DNA from: Schlesneria sp.
GTDB taxonomy: Bacteria > Planctomycetota > Planctomycetia > Planctomycetales > Planctomycetaceae
Assembly: GCA_025353525.1 (NCBI GenBank)
Contig: JANXOO010000055.1
Span: 1 to 8,052 of the forward strand
DNA length: 8,052 bases
Reading direction: 5' to 3'
Below the pieces are notes generated by a model. The model had not been told where the DNA came from, searched no databases, and saw only the letters and a list, made by a program, of their open reading frames with translations. The translations under genes were made by a program, and so were the position numbers. The number at the start of each line of letters is the position of its first letter. Within the stretch, counting starts at the first letter, position 1. Positions 6,072 to 8,052 of this stretch are shown here, piece by piece.

Positions 6072-6563
6072 GTGGATTGGGAGGATAAGGGCGCCGCGCA
6101 AATTGTTGCGGGCGATCAATTCGAAAACGAGGAAGAGCTCAAGTGGGCGATCCGGTATTCCGCTGTTTCGATTGGTCGAATCGAAGAGATTATGACGGAA
6201 TCGGACGAGCGAGAAAATCGCTTTATCGTCCGCAAGCGAGTTTTGGACAGCGGCGCGAACAAACCTTGGCCAATCTCGCCGTGGAAGACTTTAGAAATTG
6301 GCTATTGGACGTTAACTGGATACGATCGTCGGACGTCAGCGCAGTTCGATGATGAGACACCGACGAAATTTGATTACGGCAGATTCTATGCGGTCTGCAA
6401 GTGGTGCAAATATGGCTTTGGCTCCGCGGCGTATGACAATCTTTGGCAGGAGCCTGGATGGACGACCCGCGTAGTTCTCGATGAAGTCAGGGGAAAAACA
6501 AAGGGGACAGGGTGCGCCAGCACGAGCCGGAGGAATATGACGAATCAAAGTTTCGTAACCTGA
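6072..6563 (+). CDS. Hypothetical protein, probable C-terminal part of the gene beginning at 5715
   Basis: 163 residues if started at GTG 6072, but no ribosome binding site suits that start. The frame is open back to the TGA at 6045, in the same frame as the upstream ORF, so DRNYTSED (6048-6071) reads naturally into DWEDKGAAQ. The content looks protein-like. An acidic N-terminal part (17-50) is followed by an aromatic-rich core with IGYWTLTGYDRR (76-87) and FDYGRFYAVCKWCKYGFGS (100-118). In the core, Cys109 and Cys112 form one CxxC pair, suggestive of half a zinc site, though a second pair is missing. From about residue 140 the translation changes character (GKTKGTGCASTSRRNMTNQ). This occurs over a G4A5CA3G4 stretch (6490-6505), where a one-base slip would switch to a frame reading RQHEPEEYDESKFRN. 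I recognise no family. A truncated or frame-damaged gene is the best reading; an independent small gene is the alternative. Confidence 0.5.
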   Translation: MDWEDKGAAQIVAGDQFENEEELKWAIRYSAVSIGRIEEIMTESDERENRFIVRKRVLDSGANKPWPISPWKTLEIGYWTLTGYDRRTSAQFDDETPTKFDYGRFYAVCKWCKYGFGSAAYDNLWQEPGWTTRVVLDEVRGKTKGTGCASTSRRNMTNQSFVT

Positions 6564-6633
6564 GTTGCTGGCGAACACGGACGAAACATGTTTCGAATGC
6601 CGGTTTCCAAGACAAATGCGTGAACATCGCCCG

Positions 6634-6660
6634 TTTGCCTGGACTTCCAATCCAGGCAAA
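6634..6660. terminator. Perfect 10-bp hairpin, possible terminator
   Basis: TTTGCCTGGA (6634-6643) pairs perfectly with TCCAGGCAAA (6651-6660) around a seven-base loop, 71 bases after the stop at 6563 and upstream of the beta-propeller gene. On the plus strand it is followed by ATTTC, a poor U-tract, so termination is plausible but not proven. The stem would also be a dyad in the DNA, about 135 bases before the next start codon. Confidence 0.45.
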
Positions 6661-6794
6661 ATTTCGGCACACTCGTCTGTTGATGTCTCGTCGAGTGGGA
6701 GGTGGTCTCACGTCATCAGCCGACGTTCTCCATTTCCGACAAATCGTTTCAGTCTGTTGCCGCAAATCCCGGATTCCGGAGTATACCCCGCACC

Positions 6795-8052
6795 ATGTTA
6801 CGCTCTTTGAATGCTTCCGTTTTTCTGACCGTCGTGATGCTTGTTGCGACCACGATGTCTGCGAATGAACCCTCCAGGGCCGCGAAATCAACCGTAGGTC
6901 CTTTCGCTGCCAGTGACTGGCCCTGGTGGCGAGGGCCGCTGCGAAACGGGATCGCGGCTGACGATCAGCAGCCTCCGCTGAAATGGAGCGAAACAGAAAA
7001 TGTCGTTTGGAAAACACCGATTCCAGGCCGCAGTCACGGGTCACCTGTTGTGGTAGGTAATCAGATTTTCCTGCTGGCAGCGGAACATGATCGCCAGGTT
7101 CAGTCGGTTCTCTGTCTGAATCGCGAATCAGGTGAACGCCTGTGGCAGAAAGATTTGCATCAAGGCGGACTGGAAGTCAAAGGGAATTTAAAAAGCACAC
7201 TCGCCAATTCCACCGTCGCCTGCGATGGGCAACGGATTTTCGCCAATTTCCTGCATGAAGGAGCAATCTGGACGACGGCGCTCGGCCTGGACGGACAGCA
7301 GTTGTGGCAGACGAAAATTACCGATTATGTCCTGCATCAGGGCTTCGGTTCGTCGCCAGCCGTGTACGAGCATCTGGTGATTGTTTCGGCAGACAATAAA
7401 GGTACTGGAGCGATCGCGGGGATCGAGCGTGCGACCGGACAGATTTTATGGAAGCAGGAGCGACCGAAGCTGCCAAACTACACCTCGCCGATTATCCTTC
7501 ATGTTGCCGGACGTGAGCAACTGATTTTCAGCGGTTGCGACCTTGTCACCAGTTTTGAGCCTTTGACCGGAGAAAAACTGTGGGAGATCAAGGGATCGAC
7601 CGAAGAATGCGTCACATCGACTGTGACTGACGGACAATTGATCTACACCAGCGGAGGTTATCCAAGGAATCATCTGAGCGCGATCCGCGCCGATGGCTCT
7701 GGTACGACAGCGTGGGAAAACGGTACCCGAGTCTACGTGCCGTCGATGCTGCTGAAAGACGGCTATTTGTACGCGGTGCTCGACGCTGGCGTGGCCACGT
7801 GCTGGAAGTGCGATACGGGGGAAGAACAATGGAAGGAACGGATCGACGGTACATTCACTGCGTCGCCGGTTCTGGTCGGATCGAATATCTTCGCGACCAG
7901 CGAAACCGGTACGACGACCATTTTCAAAGCGTCTTCCAAAAGATTTGAAAAAGTCGCAGAAAACAAGCTTGCCGAAGAAGTCTTTGCCACTTCGACGATT
8001 TGCGGCAGCCGGATTTATATGCGAGCCGCAACGACGACCGACGGCAAACGGC
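6795..8052 (+). CDS. Secreted PQQ-like beta-propeller protein, cut by window end
   Basis: An ATG at 6795 opens a frame with no stop to the right edge (419 residues visible). The N-terminus MLRSLNASVFLTVVMLVATT with MSA before Asn24 is a Sec signal peptide. DWPWWRGPLRNG (41-52) is the usual opening of planctomycete PQQ-repeat propellers. Propeller blades are marked by repeated strand ends with Trp: RESGERLWQK (110-119), DGQQLWQT (166-173), ERATGQILWK (211-220), PLTGEKLWEI (257-266), GSGTTAWENG (301-310) and CDTGEEQWKE (339-348). These are PQQ-like (BamB-type) repeats. Such proteins are periplasmic or surface propellers with scaffold or binding roles; nothing here shows a bound PQQ or dehydrogenase active site. 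The ending (YMRAATTTDGKR) suggests only a short C-terminus is missing. A GGAG lies 13 bases before the ATG, a rather long spacing. Confidence 0.9.
   Translation, partial: MLRSLNASVFLTVVMLVATTMSANEPSRAAKSTVGPFAASDWPWWRGPLRNGIAADDQQPPLKWSETENVVWKTPIPGRSHGSPVVVGNQIFLLAAEHDRQVQSVLCLNRESGERLWQKDLHQGGLEVKGNLKSTLANSTVACDGQRIFANFLHEGAIWTTALGLDGQQLWQTKITDYVLHQGFGSSPAVYEHLVIVSADNKGTGAIAGIERATGQILWKQERPKLPNYTSPIILHVAGREQLIFSGCDLVTSFEPLTGEKLWEIKGSTEECVTSTVTDGQLIYTSGGYPRNHLSAIRADGSGTTAWENGTRVYVPSMLLKDGYLYAVLDAGVATCWKCDTGEEQWKERIDGTFTASPVLVGSNIFATSETGTTTIFKASSKRFEKVAENKLAEEVFATSTICGSRIYMRAATTTDGKR

Noticed and set aside
6512..6868. 118-codon plus-strand ORF overlapping the start of the propeller gene
   Set aside because: Beyond the first 20 or so residues it is a shadow of the spacer and of the propeller gene in another frame; only its beginning is relevant, as a possible frameshifted tail of the upstream gene.
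6487..7044. 185-codon minus-strand ORF
   Set aside because: Composition is Arg/Ser-rich shadow type, and it overlaps the well-supported propeller gene on the opposite strand.
1..8052. CRISPR arrays, tRNA or rRNA genes, transposase genes, phage genes
   Set aside because: No regularly spaced direct repeats of CRISPR length, no cloverleaf with anticodon arm, and no recombinase or transposase motif were seen on either strand.

Overview
The window reads as chromosomal DNA from a planctomycete-type bacterium. Three features suggest this. First, a Tat-exported Gfo/Idh/MocA oxidoreductase and a secreted PQQ-repeat beta-propeller with an N-terminal WPWWRGP-type motif are present; both are large paralogous families in Planctomycetes. 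Second, there is a small membrane protein with a GMPTGSVRALLTL motif. Third, genes are loosely packed, mostly as single units on both strands, with repeat-rich spacers. The lineage is inferred from protein style only; there is no rRNA or marker gene here.

Layout: (1) 30-749 (+), a cytoplasmic sulfite-oxidase-fold molybdopterin oxidoreductase, possibly continuing past the left edge. (2) 750-1564, a long spacer with no intact gene. It holds a 74-bp imperfect palindrome (829-902) that directly abuts a minus-strand coding relic (904-1131) resembling an outer-membrane beta-barrel segment. (3) 1565-2434 (+), a LysM-like protein with an unrecognised C-terminal region. (4) A terminator hairpin (2487-2524) that by its U-tract serves the minus-strand gene 2609-3112, a small secreted jelly-roll (carbohydrate-binding-like) protein. 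(5) Divergent from it, 3290-4570 (+), the Tat-signal Gfo/Idh/MocA oxidoreductase. (6) 4765-5397 (+), a multi-pass membrane protein of unknown function. (7) 5398-5714, a spacer with an 8-bp-period ACGA array, an 11-bp inverted repeat and a strong hairpin. (8) 5715-6563 (+), two ORFs in the same frame separated by a single TGA, most simply one winged-helix-type gene broken by (or read through) a nonsense codon, with a suspicious 3' end as well. (9) 6795 to the right edge (+), a secreted PQQ-like beta-propeller cut off by the window end.

No operon or multi-gene pathway is evident; most genes look independently transcribed. The secreted jelly-roll protein and the divergent Tat oxidoreductase could share a regulatory region and a role in periplasmic sugar chemistry, but that is inference. 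I did not find a convincing new multi-gene system. The points most worth checking are the TGA-split gene at 5715-6563, the barrel relic next to a palindromic repeat, the layered repeats at 5442-5539, and the uncharacterised C-terminal part of the LysM protein.
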